Counted from the first letter of the stretch, positions 26,852 through 35,558 are shown. The stretch: DNA of 64,000 nucleotides from Streptomyces sp. NRRL WC-3626 (GCF_000718785.1 NZ_JOCA01000029.1:36614-100613); one strand, 5' to 3'. Translations and numbers: made by a program. The notes: a model not told the origin generated them from the letters alone.

Positions 26852-27478
26852 ATGCGTCATGTCCAGAGCGATCCGGAGTTGCAGGATCTGGTTCGGCGGT
26901 TCGTCACGCCTGACCGGCGTTACCTACGGCTGGGCGGGGGCCTTCTGCGGCTGGACCCGGTCGAGCGTTCCGCGTTCGTGCGGGATCTGGCGCAGGCTGC
27001 CCACGAGATCACTCCCGCAGAGCTGGGCATCCTCTTCGAGGGTGGATGGCGGGAGCGCAAGACCGCCGCCTGGCTGGTTGCCGTGGCCCACAGGACCGAG
27101 TTCCGCGACCTCGTGGGCCGACTCCTGTTGGCCAGCGAGGGGCCGTATGCGGGCGCGGCGTACTGCGTCGTCCTTGCGAAGTTCGGCAGTGCGGCGGATG
27201 CCGAACTCCTCAGCGCATACCTTGATCACTACTTGTCCCGTCCCGACCTCGACTACGACCAGGCAGTCGTCCTAGGAACGCTCCTGCACCTGGATGAGAT
27301 CCTGGGCTCCGCGTACACGACACGGTTCCTCGCCCCGGGCGGCCCCTGGGACCGATGGCTCGAGGTCCGGGCCGTGGCGGCTCTCGACCCGCAGTACTGT
27401 CGGCTGGCCGTGAAGCAACTCCGTGCTTTCGTGGAGGAGACCGCTGAGGTCTTCGCCTCGCTGGACTGCGGGAGCTGA
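26852..27478 (+). CDS. DUF6000 family protein
   Basis: A 208-residue protein of unknown function. The core FEGGWRERKTAAWLVAVAHR and the following helical repeats match DUF6000 proteins of Streptomyces. ATG at 26852 was preferred over 26822 because AGGA lies 8 bases upstream. It is two bases from the next gene, a DUF5958 protein. The 277 bp upstream hold nothing recognised. Confidence 0.82.
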   Translation: MRHVQSDPELQDLVRRFVTPDRRYLRLGGGLLRLDPVERSAFVRDLAQAAHEITPAELGILFEGGWRERKTAAWLVAVAHRTEFRDLVGRLLLASEGPYAGAAYCVVLAKFGSAADAELLSAYLDHYLSRPDLDYDQAVVLGTLLHLDEILGSAYTTRFLAPGGPWDRWLEVRAVAALDPQYCRLAVKQLRAFVEETAEVFASLDCGS

Positions 27479-27480
27479 TC

Positions 27481-27771
27481 ATGACCGAGCGAGACATCAT
27501 CCTCAACGAACTCGCCCAAGGCCTGCGCCCGATGTCACAGGGCATCGAGTGGTTCGACGCCCACGGCCCGGAGGAGCAGGCCGAAGTGCTCCTGTTCCTG
27601 CGCCATCACTGTGTGCAGGCGCGCGCCGTCACGGAAGACGCACCGGAGAGTATCCGGCGTGCCGGGCTACGCCCGACCCACACGCGGACCGGCTGCCACG
27701 TAGTCGTCGGGCTCGGCATGGACGTCGGCGTAAGGCGGCTTGTTTCCACTGCTGTCGCGGGGCGAGGATGA
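27481..27771 (+). CDS. DUF5958 family protein, probably C-terminally truncated
   Basis: The first 65 residues (LLxELAQGLRPMSQGIEWFD type start, then LLFLRHHCVQARAVTEDAPE, SIRRAGLRPTHT) are a clean match to DUF5958. After RPTHT the family normally continues for about 50 more residues, but here the frame turns into unrelated GCHVVVGLGMDVGVRR and stops at residue 96. An indel or deletion near 27685 probably removed the true C-terminus. Adjacent to DUF6000 in the same operon. Confidence 0.65.
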   Translation: MTERDIILNELAQGLRPMSQGIEWFDAHGPEEQAEVLLFLRHHCVQARAVTEDAPESIRRAGLRPTHTRTGCHVVVGLGMDVGVRRLVSTAVAGRG

Positions 27772-27804
27772 TCAGAATCGACCGGTGATCGTGGAGGAGG
27801 CCGA

Positions 27805-28440
27805 ATGTCCGGAGCCGGTGGTGACGGAACTGCCGAGGCTGTTGACCGCGGTACCGCTCCTGCGGCGCCGGCTGCCGGTGGCCGGATCATCTTCTTGAAC
27901 GGGACGTCCAGTTCGGGTAAATCCAGCATCGCGAAGGCCCTGCTCCAGATCCTGGACGAGCCGTCCTTCCATATGCCCGTGGATGCCTTCCACGCGATGC
28001 GCTCGCGCAGGGAGGTTTCCTCGGAGGAACTGCCCGATGTGCTTCGCCGCACGTGGATGGGCTATCACCGTGCGGTCGCGGGGATGGCGGCGGCCGGCAA
28101 CGACATCGTGGTGGATCATGTGTTGAGCGAGGAGTGGCGGCTGCTGGACTGCCTCGGGCTCTCTCGTCCGGCGGACGTTGTCCTGGTCGGTGTGCGGTGC
28201 TCGCTGGAGGAGCTTGAACGGCGTGAGCAGGCGCGCGGCGACCGTCCGGCGGGCCTCGCGGCGCGGCAGTTCCGGCGCGTCCATGCGCATGGCCTGTACG
28301 ACGTCGAATGCGATACGAGCACAGCCGGCGCCCTGGACTGCGCTCGGCAGATCAGCGCCTTCCTGTCACAACGGCCGTTCCCGACCGCGTTCCAGCAGCT
28401 TCGAACCAAGCTGCGCCCGGACCTGCCGGCCGCCGGCTGA
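27805..28440 (+). CDS. Chloramphenicol phosphotransferase-like P-loop kinase
   Basis: A 211-residue protein with a Walker A loop IIFLNGTSSSGKSS near 28-41 and the acidic DAFHAMRSR segment, followed by VVDHVL and VLVGVRCSLEELERRE. This is the CPT family, which includes chloramphenicol 3-O-phosphotransferase, but most members phosphorylate unknown substrates, so resistance is not implied. GGAGGAGG lies 5 bases before the ATG. Confidence 0.85.
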   Translation: MSGAGGDGTAEAVDRGTAPAAPAAGGRIIFLNGTSSSGKSSIAKALLQILDEPSFHMPVDAFHAMRSRREVSSEELPDVLRRTWMGYHRAVAGMAAAGNDIVVDHVLSEEWRLLDCLGLSRPADVVLVGVRCSLEELERREQARGDRPAGLAARQFRRVHAHGLYDVECDTSTAGALDCARQISAFLSQRPFPTAFQQLRTKLRPDLPAAG

Positions 28441-28575
28441 CGGCCCACGGTTCTCCAACGCGGCGGGTGGAGGCCGAGCGCCTACGTTGGTCGGGGAGGA
28501 CTTGGTGGGGCGGATTCGATGACGGGGCCCGTTGGAGGATGCTGTCGGTCTCGGTGCGGCCGGGACGTCTCCCGG

Positions 28576-29565
28576 TCAGGATCGGTGGGCGTACGAGGTG
28601 AGGCGCTCGGCGAGCGCGGTGACGAGCGTGCGGAGTTCGTCGGGGCGTTCGATGACGAACGGCCGGTCGAGTGAGGCGAGTACCGCGGGCAACCAGTCGA
28701 TCCGCTCCGCCCGCAGTTCGACGCGCAGCCAGCGTTCGGTTTCGTGGTTCTCGTCGGACGCGGGCTCGTTGTCTTCCACGCTCGCGACGCTGGCCGGAAG
28801 GCGGGCGCGGATCTGCTCGACCGTCCCGTGGATCCGCAACGTCACCTGATGCCGGTAGTCGGCTGTGGCGAACCCCGACACGACGCGCTGCGCCGGATCG
28901 AAACCCGCGGGAACTTCGAACGAGCCGGGCAGGGTCCGGGCATCCGCGATGCGATCGAGCCGGAAGGTCCGCTCCTCGTCGATCAGGGCGTCCTTGCCCG
29001 TGACGTACCACCGGCTCTCATGGGCGACGATCCCGTACGCGTGCAGCGTGCGTTCGCTGCGCCGTCCGTCGCGGTCGGTGTAGCGCATCGAGACGGGCCG
29101 GTGGTGGCGCACCGCATCGGCGAGCGTGAGCAGTACCGCAGCGTCCGGGGTGTCGAACGCGCCGGGCTGATCCGTGAAGGCGAGGGAGTCCAGGAGTGTG
29201 TCGAGCCGGCGGGCGATGTGCTTGGGCAGCACCCGCCGGATTTTGGCTGATGCCGTCTCGTTCGCCGTGTGCTGCGTCGTCGTCAACCCTGCCCGGCGGC
29301 CGACGGCCAAGCCGAGCAGCACGGCCAGCGCTTCCTCGTCGTTGAGCATCAGCGGAGGCAAGCGGTACCCGGGGGCGAGCCGGTAGCCGCCGTAGCGGCC
29401 GCGGACCGATTCCACGGGCACGTCGAGGTCGATCAGCTGCCCTACGTACCGGCGCACGGTGCGCCCTTCGACGCCGAGCCGGCCGGCGAGTTCGGTGACC
29501 GTCCGGGTGCCGCCCGACTGCAGGAGCTCCAGGAGGGTCAGTACGCGGCCTGTGGGTCGAGGCAT
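28576..29565 (-). CDS. YafY-type HTH/WYL transcriptional regulator
   Basis: A 329-residue regulator: HTH of DeoR/HTH_11 type (TVTELAGRLGVEGRTVRRYV), WYL domain (RTLHAYGIVAHESRWYVTG) and C-terminal WCX-like domain. It diverges from a VOC protein 94 bp away with an inverted repeat between them. Such regulator/VOC pairs are frequent in Streptomyces. The 135 bp before it (from 28441) contain nothing clear. Confidence 0.9.
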   Translation of the reverse strand: MPRPTGRVLTLLELLQSGGTRTVTELAGRLGVEGRTVRRYVGQLIDLDVPVESVRGRYGGYRLAPGYRLPPLMLNDEEALAVLLGLAVGRRAGLTTTQHTANETASAKIRRVLPKHIARRLDTLLDSLAFTDQPGAFDTPDAAVLLTLADAVRHHRPVSMRYTDRDGRRSERTLHAYGIVAHESRWYVTGKDALIDEERTFRLDRIADARTLPGSFEVPAGFDPAQRVVSGFATADYRHQVTLRIHGTVEQIRARLPASVASVEDNEPASDENHETERWLRVELRAERIDWLPAVLASLDRPFVIERPDELRTLVTALAERLTSYAHRS

Positions 29566-29586
29566 GTTCGCAGCCTACGCGAATAC

Positions 29587-29603
29587 GGGACCGATTCTGT
29601 CCC
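29587..29603. promoter_or_regulatory. Inverted repeat between WYL regulator and VOC gene
   Basis: GGGAC-N7-GTCCC with spacer CGATTCT, immediately upstream of the WYL start and 56 bp from the VOC start. A likely operator for the WYL protein; it differs from the CTGACA-N5-TGTCAG element at 3773. Confidence 0.5.
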
Positions 29604-29658
29604 CTATTACTCGTAGCCTGCGACGTGCACGCCTCACGCACCGCCAAGGAGATTCCCC

Positions 29659-30057
29659 ATGGACTTCGTCTCGATCCGCGTCATCACCAGCGACGTCGCG
29701 CGCCTCGTCGGCTTCTACGAGCGAATCACGGGGGCGCGGGCGACCTGGGCCACCGAGGATTTCGCCGAACTCAGGACCGAGAGCGCCACGCTCGCGATTG
29801 CCGGCACCCGCACGGTCCCGCTCTTCGCCCCGGACTCTGCCGGCCCGGCGGACAACCGCAGCGTGATCATCGAGTTCCTCGTCGACGACGTGGACCGCGT
29901 TCACCGGAACCTGACCGGCTTCGTCGCAGGCTTCGTCGCAGGGCCCACCACGATGCCCTGGGGCAACCGATCGCTGCTGCTGCGTGACCCCGACGGCAAC
30001 CTCGTCAACTTCTTCACGCCCGTCACCCCGGCGGCCATCGAGAAGTTCGCACGTTGA
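29659..30057 (+). CDS. VOC family protein
   Basis: A 132-residue glyoxalase-fold protein (MDFVSIRVITSDVARLVGFY, and LLLRDPDGNLVNFFTPV near the end, with the metal-binding glutamate position in IIEFLVDDV). It contains a perfect 12-base duplication giving FVAGFVAG, which lengthens a loop by four residues. Likely repressed by the divergent WYL regulator and followed by a terminator. Confidence 0.87.
   Translation: MDFVSIRVITSDVARLVGFYERITGARATWATEDFAELRTESATLAIAGTRTVPLFAPDSAGPADNRSVIIEFLVDDVDRVHRNLTGFVAGFVAGPTTMPWGNRSLLLRDPDGNLVNFFTPVTPAAIEKFAR
29917..29940 (+). repeat. 12-bp perfect tandem duplication inside the VOC gene
   Basis: GGCTTCGTCGCA occurs twice head to tail (29917-29928, 29929-29940), in frame. 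Confidence 0.9.
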
Positions 30058-30080
30058 CCCCACGCGCCGCCGTTTCACGA

Positions 30081-30107
30081 GGGAGCCCTGCGAAACCCAG
30101 GGCTCCC
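30081..30107. terminator. Terminator after the VOC gene
   Basis: GGGAGCCCTG and CAGGGCTCCC around a 7-base loop, 23 bases after the VOC stop. Confidence 0.8.
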
Positions 30108-30215
30108 CCGGGAAGTCGGCCACCGAATCCAAGGAGCGCCACCAGCAGATGGCATCCGAACACACCGATGCGTGTCAGAAGCCGCCGCCGATGGAGCCGG
30201 CCCGGACGGTGGCTG

Positions 30216-31340
30216 TCACAGCGTCGCCTCGAAGGCACTGATGCTTTCGTCGACGTAGGGGATGTCGTCCAGGCCGCTGCTGAGGCGGACGTACTCACCG
30301 GTGGTGACCGACTCGTCGATGGACGTGAGGATGTCCAGGGCGTGGTACGCCAGGTCACCGGTGGCGATGTGGGCCCGTCCAGCGCGCAGGGCGCGGGCCA
30401 TGTCGAGTACGCCCAGGCCGCGGCCCGCCGCGACGTCCGCCGAGGGGACCGTATGCCATACGGGATCCCCGCCGTCGCCGGCGAGCGAGCCCCGGGTGAT
30501 CTTGACGTCGCCGCTGAAGTGGTTGGGGTCGGGCAGGACCATGGTGCCCTCGGTGCCGGTGATCTCGACGACACCGACGCGTGTGAGGGGCGAGTCGAAA
30601 CTGAAGACGCTCTGGCTGATGCCTCCGGCGGCGAACTGGATGAGCGCGGAGACATGGGTGGGCACCGTGACGTCGAACCTCGTTCCCGCCCGGTCGCCGG
30701 TGCGTATGGTGCGCACCGTGCGGCCGGTGGACCCCAGAGCGGCGACGCGCTCGGCGGGACCGAAGAGGTTGAGGAGCGTGGTGATGTAGTAGGGGCCCAT
30801 GTCGAACAGCGGGCCGGCGCCCTTGGCGAAGAGGAACTCGGGGCTGGGGTGCCAGGCATCGGGTCCGGCGTACTGCATCACGGTCTGCGCGGACAGTGGC
30901 CGCCCGATGTCGCCGCGAGCCAGCGCGCGCCGCGCGGTCTGCACGGCAGGCCCGAGGACCGTGTCGGGGGCTACGCCCACGCGCAGCCCGGCGGCTGCGG
31001 CCTGGTCCAGGACCGAGCGGGCGCTGTCCCGGTCGATGGCGAGGGGCTTTTCGGACCACACGTGCTTGCCCGCCGCCAATGCGCGGGAGGAGACGTCGGC
31101 GTGGGCGGCCGGAACGGTGAGGTTGACGACGATGCCGACTTCGTCGTGGGCGAGGACGTCGGCCGCGGTGCCCGAACGCGGGACGCCGTGCTTGTCCGCC
31201 TGGGCCCGGGCGCGCCCGGTGTCCAGGTCGCCGACGATGTGAACCCGAAGGTCGGGGAAGGACGTGAGGCTCCGAAGGTACTGGTCGCTGATGTTGCCGG
31301 CGCCGATGAGGCCGACTCCGACCGGGCCGTGGTTGCTCAT
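30216..31340 (-). CDS. Gfo/Idh/MocA family oxidoreductase
   Basis: A 374-residue NAD(P)-dependent dehydrogenase: Rossmann motif VGLIGAGNISDQYL near the N-terminus, the family EKP motif in HVWSEKPLAIDR and a substrate domain with FDMGPYYITTLLNLFGP. The start shares one base with the stop of the upstream isomerase gene (TGATG), so they are coupled. The pair is typical of inositol or rare-sugar metabolism; the precise sugar is unknown. Confidence 0.9.
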   Translation of the reverse strand: MSNHGPVGVGLIGAGNISDQYLRSLTSFPDLRVHIVGDLDTGRARAQADKHGVPRSGTAADVLAHDEVGIVVNLTVPAAHADVSSRALAAGKHVWSEKPLAIDRDSARSVLDQAAAAGLRVGVAPDTVLGPAVQTARRALARGDIGRPLSAQTVMQYAGPDAWHPSPEFLFAKGAGPLFDMGPYYITTLLNLFGPAERVAALGSTGRTVRTIRTGDRAGTRFDVTVPTHVSALIQFAAGGISQSVFSFDSPLTRVGVVEITGTEGTMVLPDPNHFSGDVKITRGSLAGDGGDPVWHTVPSADVAAGRGLGVLDMARALRAGRAHIATGDLAYHALDILTSIDESVTTGEYVRLSSGLDDIPYVDESISAFEATL

Positions 31341-32149
31341 CAGCGGATGCCCTTTGTGTGGAGGTAGCGGACGGCGGCTTCGATGCCGTCGAGGACGTCG
31401 CCGTCGTAGTGGTCGAACTCGATGACCGCCCAGCGGGCGTGGCGCGCGGCGCTCAGTGCGGCGTCCAGGGGTATCTGGCCCTGCCCGGGAGCGACCTGGC
31501 CGGTGTCGGCGGGATCGAACGGGACGCCGGAGAAGAACGGATCGTCGATGACCGCGCCGTCCTTGACGTGCAGAGCCTCTACACGGCTGCCCAGCCGCTC
31601 CACCAGGGACACCGGGTCGTTGCCGCCGGCCGCGGCCCAGTACAGGTCGATCTCCAGTTTGACCCGAGGGTCGAGGAGTCCGGCGAAGTGTTCGAAGGCG
31701 CTGACGCCCTTGATCTCGTGGACGAACTCCTGGGAGTGGTTGTGATAGCCGACGGCGAGACCGTGGGCGGCGGCGGCTTCGGCTGCCTGGTTCAGACGGT
31801 CGGCGGTCGCGGCGACATCGCTCTCGTGGACCCAGCGGTCCGGGGCCACGAACGGGTCGAAGACGGTCTCCAGCCCCAGGGCGAGGGCGGCTTGGAGCGT
31901 CTCTTCCAGACGCGCGACCTGCCCGCTCGCCGAGGAGGCGTCCGGCGAGAGGAATCCCGCGTGCCCGGTACGGGCCGTGAGGCCCGCCTCCCGCAGGTCA
32001 GCCGGGAGAGTGTCGGCGCGGCTGACGAAGTCGTAGACCTCCACCGTGTGCAGGCCGAGGGCGGCGATCTGGGCCAGTGTGCGTTTTTCGTTCGCTTCCA
32101 GAAGGTGCCGGACGGAGTAGAGCTGCAGGGCCATCTGAGGTGCAGGCAT
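31340..32149 (-). CDS. Sugar phosphate isomerase/epimerase (AP endonuclease 2-like TIM barrel)
   Basis: A 269-residue TIM-barrel protein: QMALQLYSVRHLLEAN at the start, GYHNHSQEF, KLEIDLYWAAAGG and VEALHVKDG carry the expected metal-binding His/Glu/Asp residues. GGAGAGGA lies about 10 bases upstream of the ATG at 32149. First gene of the operon with the Gfo/Idh/MocA oxidoreductase. An operator of the TetR protein encoded at 33370 stands 65 bp upstream of its start. Confidence 0.9.
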   Translation of the reverse strand: MPAPQMALQLYSVRHLLEANEKRTLAQIAALGLHTVEVYDFVSRADTLPADLREAGLTARTGHAGFLSPDASSASGQVARLEETLQAALALGLETVFDPFVAPDRWVHESDVAATADRLNQAAEAAAAHGLAVGYHNHSQEFVHEIKGVSAFEHFAGLLDPRVKLEIDLYWAAAGGNDPVSLVERLGSRVEALHVKDGAVIDDPFFSGVPFDPADTGQVAPGQGQIPLDAALSAARHARWAVIEFDHYDGDVLDGIEAAVRYLHTKGIR

Positions 32150-32213
32150 GCCGAAGGAGTCCTCTCCGGAGGAGTGGTGAATGCGCGTCAGGGCTGTCCT
32201 CGACCAGCACAAT

Positions 32214-32231
32214 ACCGACACCCCTGTCGGT
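32214..32231. promoter_or_regulatory. TetR-type operator at the isomerase operon
   Basis: ACCGACA-CCCC-TGTCGGT, a perfect 7-4-7 palindrome whose arms are identical to those at 33328-33345. It lies in the 329-bp gap between the isomerase and TauE genes, which otherwise shows only promoter space. Confidence 0.75.
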
Positions 32232-32478
32232 TTTCTAGAGTGGCGTCGCGCATGCCTTCCGCGACAGCACCCCGGCGCCATCGGAGTGTGGTGCACGCTG
32301 CTGAAACGCCCACTCGCCGGTCGAGCCCTCGCTGGCCCCGTCCACGGAATTGGACAGTGGTTGCACATCGCTTTCGGGGAGCAGTTGGATCGGCCGGGGC
32401 CTCCGTTCACCAGAGCGGGAGGCGCCCGGTCCGGAACCTCGCCGGGGCATGTTCGTGCCATCTCGCAAGGGAGTTGTG

Positions 32479-33264
32479 TTGACCTGGTCGACAGGAGTAC
32501 TCGGGTTTCTCGCCGGGCTCGTCATATCGGTGGCCACCTCTCCAGTGGGTGTCTCCGGAGCGGTCTTCCTGCTTCCCGTGCAGGTCAGCATCCTGGGCGT
32601 GCCAAGCCCGGCGGTCACACCGACGAACCTGCTGTACAACGTCGTGGCGGGCCCAGGTGCGCTGCTGCGGTATTGGCGAGCCGGGAGTCTGGACGGCCCC
32701 TTGGCCCGGCTGCTCGTCGCGGGCGCCGTGCCCGGCGTTGTCATCGGCGCGGTGATCCGCGTCTTCGCCGTTCCGGGCCCTCGGGTCTATCGCCTTCTCA
32801 TCGCCGCGCTGCTGCTTCCACTCGGACTGTGGCTGTGGCTGCGGACCGTGCGCCCCGCACCGGCACGCGTCACCCGTGAGCCGAAGCCCCGCCCGACCAC
32901 GTTGCTGGCCCTGGCCGTCGGCGTTGCCGGAGGCATCTACGGGATCGGGGGCGGCTCCCTGCTCGGCCCGATCCTCGTCGGTCGCGGAGCACCCGTGGCA
33001 ACCGTGGCGCCCGCCGCCCTGGCCTCCACCTTCATGACATCTGTGGTCGGTGCGATCACCTACGCGCTGCTCTCCCTCGCGGCCGCCGGTGACGTCGCCC
33101 CGGACTGGCCCCTGGGCTTGTCCTGCGGGCTCGGCGGCCTGGCCGGCGGCTACATAGGAGCCCGTGTCCAGCCGCATGTGCCCGAGACCGCGCTACGGCT
33201 CCTGCTCGCCACCCTGGCCACAGGCATCGGTGCCCTGTACGCGATCCATTCCCTGCGCTGCTGA
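32479..33264 (+). CDS. Sulfite exporter TauE/SafE family membrane protein
   Basis: About 261 residues with seven to eight hydrophobic helices. Family signatures are the paired SPVGVSGAVFLLP and VGVAGGIYGIGGGSLLGP repeats. TTG at 32479 is preferred with AGGGAG five bases upstream; the GTG just before it and an ATG at 32449 are alternatives. TauE/SafE proteins move organic sulfur or sulfite anions. It sits between two copies of the same operator and may belong to the same regulon as the sugar genes. Confidence 0.87.
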   Translation: MTWSTGVLGFLAGLVISVATSPVGVSGAVFLLPVQVSILGVPSPAVTPTNLLYNVVAGPGALLRYWRAGSLDGPLARLLVAGAVPGVVIGAVIRVFAVPGPRVYRLLIAALLLPLGLWLWLRTVRPAPARVTREPKPRPTTLLALAVGVAGGIYGIGGGSLLGPILVGRGAPVATVAPAALASTFMTSVVGAITYALLSLAAAGDVAPDWPLGLSCGLGGLAGGYIGARVQPHVPETALRLLLATLATGIGALYAIHSLRC

Positions 33265-33325
33265 GGTCATGGCGAGCGGAACACGCCAGGCCCGGTGCAG
33301 GGGCAGGGGAGAGCGTCGCCACACA

Positions 33326-33347
33326 ATACCGACAGAACTGTCGGTAT
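33326..33347. promoter_or_regulatory. TetR-type operator at the regulator's own promoter
   Basis: ATACCGACAG and CTGTCGGTAT flank AA, a perfect 10-2-10 palindrome 22 bp before the TetR start. The inner arms equal those at 32214-32231. Confidence 0.8.
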
Positions 33348-33369
33348 CCAGAGTGGATAGCATCGAATC

Positions 33370-34008
33370 ATGAGCGATCCGACAGTCCCCGCGCCGAACG
33401 GCGCGCGCAACTACCCCAAAGGGGAGCGGCGCCGAGCGCAGATCATCGAGGCGGCCTTCACCGCCTTCGGGCAGGGCGGGTACCGCAACGCGAGCATGGT
33501 CCAGCTGGCCGCCGCATGCGGCGTCTCCCGTGCAGGACTACTGCATCACTTCCCCACCAAGGAAGCGTTGCTCGAAGCCGTCCTGGCCCAGCGTGAACTC
33601 CAGGACGACGCGCACTTCTTCAACTCCGGAGCCGCCGCCCAGGCTGCCGAAGACGGTCTGGAGTACTTCGCCAGCCTGATCCGCCTGTTGGCGCACAATC
33701 AGGAGAATCCGACCATCGTGAGCCTGTTCGCAGTCCTCTCCAGCGAGGCCACTGCACCCGACCATCCCGCCCGCCCGTATTTCGTCGCCCGCTACGACCG
33801 CGTACGGCGCGAGACTCGAACGGCACTGGAGAACCTGTCTCGACGGGGCCTGCTGCGTTCCCATGTAGACGCCGAGTACCTGCCGGCGTCGCTGCTTGCC
33901 ATGATCGATGGCCTACAGGTGCAGTGGCTCCTCGACCCTCAAGCGATAGACATGCCCACTCAACTCCGAGCCCGCCTCCGGGAGATCATCCACGCCGAGA
34001 TCCCCTAG
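33370..34008 (+). CDS. TetR/AcrR family transcriptional regulator
   Basis: A 212-residue regulator: HTH at about 22-65 (RAQIIEAAFTAFGQGGYRNA, CGVSRAGLLHHFPTKEALLE) and a C-terminal ligand domain. The matching operators at its own promoter and before the isomerase/oxidoreductase operon 1.2 kb away point to control of both. The ligand is probably a sugar derivative; that is inference. Confidence 0.92.
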   Translation: MSDPTVPAPNGARNYPKGERRRAQIIEAAFTAFGQGGYRNASMVQLAAACGVSRAGLLHHFPTKEALLEAVLAQRELQDDAHFFNSGAAAQAAEDGLEYFASLIRLLAHNQENPTIVSLFAVLSSEATAPDHPARPYFVARYDRVRRETRTALENLSRRGLLRSHVDAEYLPASLLAMIDGLQVQWLLDPQAIDMPTQLRARLREIIHAEIP

Positions 34009-34596
34009 ATCGCAGCCGGAGATTGGCTCGATCACCGCCCACGATCCGGCGGGACGCTCGGCGTCGGAGCCGACGTGCGCACCCTGCACACGACCGAGCT
34101 GCCCCCGGCGATGCGAGCCTTCCGTCGCTGCCCGAGCGCTGGCGGCCGTGGTGGAGGACGAATCGCCGAGCGAGGTGGCCACGCTCATCCGCACAGCCGG
34201 TAACCCTGCCCGGTGTCGGCGAGGATCAGGTGCGGGGCGCCGAGCTTGCCCCGCAGCCGGCTGATGGCGGCCTACAGCGGTCGTACGGGGGGCGGCGGTG
34301 CCGAAGCCGCACAGGCAAGAGCGAGGGCACTACAAGATCGCGTCCTTGATCTCGCGCAGGTCGTGTTCCGGCGGCCGCCCGAAGTCCAGGGCCCTGCCCC
34401 GATGTGAGGCCATCGCGGCGGCGATCCTCAACCACCCCGGCTTCGTCGCCGCATCAACGGCCACCCGGCGCGCGTGCCGTGAGGTGGCGACCCGCCGGGA
34501 GGTCCGGATGAGCGCGCAAGCCCGATCATGTCGCGCCCTCCGCCCATCGACCCACCACACCCGAGCCGGTTCGACAAGCGGATCGCCGTCCTTGAC
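34009..34596. other. Degenerate region without an intact gene
   Basis: This 588-bp stretch holds short protein-like pieces in several frames: the winged-helix tail at 34185-34271 (separate entry) and, on the minus strand near 34330-34440, a segment RALDFGRPPEHDLREIKDAIL ending in a stop that looks like a conserved C-terminus of unknown family. It reads like eroded genes. Confidence 0.5.
34185..34271 (-). pseudogene. Remnant of an OmpR-type winged-helix domain
   Basis: Twenty-eight codons ending in a stop read AAISRLRGKLGAPHLILADT followed by GQGYRL, the usual C-terminal wing of OmpR-family regulators. An in-frame stop directly upstream and no receiver or HTH helices show it is a fragment. 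Confidence 0.55.
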
Positions 34597-34950
34597 TCAG
34601 CACCCCGCCGTAACGTTCCCGCAGTAGATCCACCCTCTGGTGAAGCCGTTGTCGACGTAGTACCACCTGTTCCCGAACTCGTTGTAGGCGTAGTGACTCC
34701 ACAGCAGACTGTCTCCAGGGGCCGTGTTGTAGTACCACTCACACGCTTCCTTGTAGCAGGCACGAATCTTGCCGCCCCGAGAGACGGTCGAGTACCACGC
34801 CATGGGCGTGACCGCACCGGAGGCAGTGTCTGCTGCTTCCGCCGGCGGGGCGGCGGGTGCGGCCTGAGCCGAACCCGCCATGGTGGTTGCGAGTCCGGAC
34901 GCAAGGAGCACACCGGACGCGAGAACGGACAGGGCAACGGGCATTCTCAT
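34597..34950 (-). CDS. Small secreted protein with four cysteines
   Basis: A 117-residue exported protein: signal peptide (MRMPVALSVLASGVLLASGL) with cleavage near AQAAPA, then a mature region of about 85 residues rich in Tyr and Trp (CYKEACEWYYNT, YNEFGNRWYYVDNG) and four cysteines. GGAG lies 6 bases before the ATG. No family recognised. It lies just downstream of, and in the same direction as, another small exported protein gene. Confidence 0.75.
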   Translation of the reverse strand: MRMPVALSVLASGVLLASGLATTMAGSAQAAPAAPPAEAADTASGAVTPMAWYSTVSRGGKIRACYKEACEWYYNTAPGDSLLWSHYAYNEFGNRWYYVDNGFTRGWIYCGNVTAGC

Positions 34951-35096
34951 GGGATCTCCACAGGTTCGTCGGCCGGCCCGAGAGGGCGGGCGGGGCTGAT
35001 GCGGCGGGCCGGTGGTTGGAGACCTCGCCGCGAGCCCGGAGAGGCCTCCAACCGTCGAACCCGGTCTGACCAATTCAGGTCCTTCGGGGTGGTTCG

Positions 35097-35558
35097 TCAG
35101 TTCCAGCTGCCGCATCTCCGCGAGGCCCCGGCGTCACTGGTGCACACTCTGAACCTGGCCTGATCACCGGTGTAGGGGTAGGTGGCCCATGCCCACAGCC
35201 CGCCCGCGTCGGGCGCGCATCCCACGCCGCATGTGGCCTCGAGAACGAGTTCGCGGTCGGAGCCGCTTGACGTGTAGCCGACCCACAACTCGGCCCGTCG
35301 GCCGTCCTTGGCGGTGTCCTCCAGATAGGTGGGCAACTCGTCGTACTCCGGGGACATCCACCACATGTCCGGGTCGTAGCACACTGTGCCTTGGAAGTAG
35401 GCGCCAGTGACGGACGTGTAGATGTTGCGGCAGCCTGCGGCCGTCGCGGCTGATGTGGCGGAAGCCGTGCTTGTCAGGCCGGTGAAGGCGAGACCGGCGG
35501 TAAGGGCGACAGCGGTCAGGATGCGACTGGGAGTCCTGCCAACCTTGGCCTTGCCCAA
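35097..35558 (-). CDS. Small secreted protein with six cysteines
   Basis: A 153-residue exported protein starting at TTG 35558, with GGAGG about 8 bases upstream. Signal peptide (PSRILTAVALTAGLAFTGLT) with a cleavage site near SATSA; the mature part has six cysteines (GCRNI, VCYDPD, TCGVGC, RVCTS, RRCGS). Family unknown. The divergent gene 278 bp away encodes an XRE-RICIN membrane protein. Confidence 0.72.
   Translation of the reverse strand: MGKAKVGRTPSRILTAVALTAGLAFTGLTSTASATSAATAAGCRNIYTSVTGAYFQGTVCYDPDMWWMSPEYDELPTYLEDTAKDGRRAELWVGYTSSGSDRELVLEATCGVGCAPDAGGLWAWATYPYTGDQARFRVCTSDAGASRRCGSWN

Noticed and set aside
27805..28440. Calling the P-loop kinase a chloramphenicol resistance gene
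   Set aside because: Family membership is clear but most members are not resistance enzymes and no resistance context is adjacent.
34185..34440. Possible intact response regulator on the minus strand
   Set aside because: Only the C-terminal wing is readable; stop codons interrupt the frame immediately upstream.
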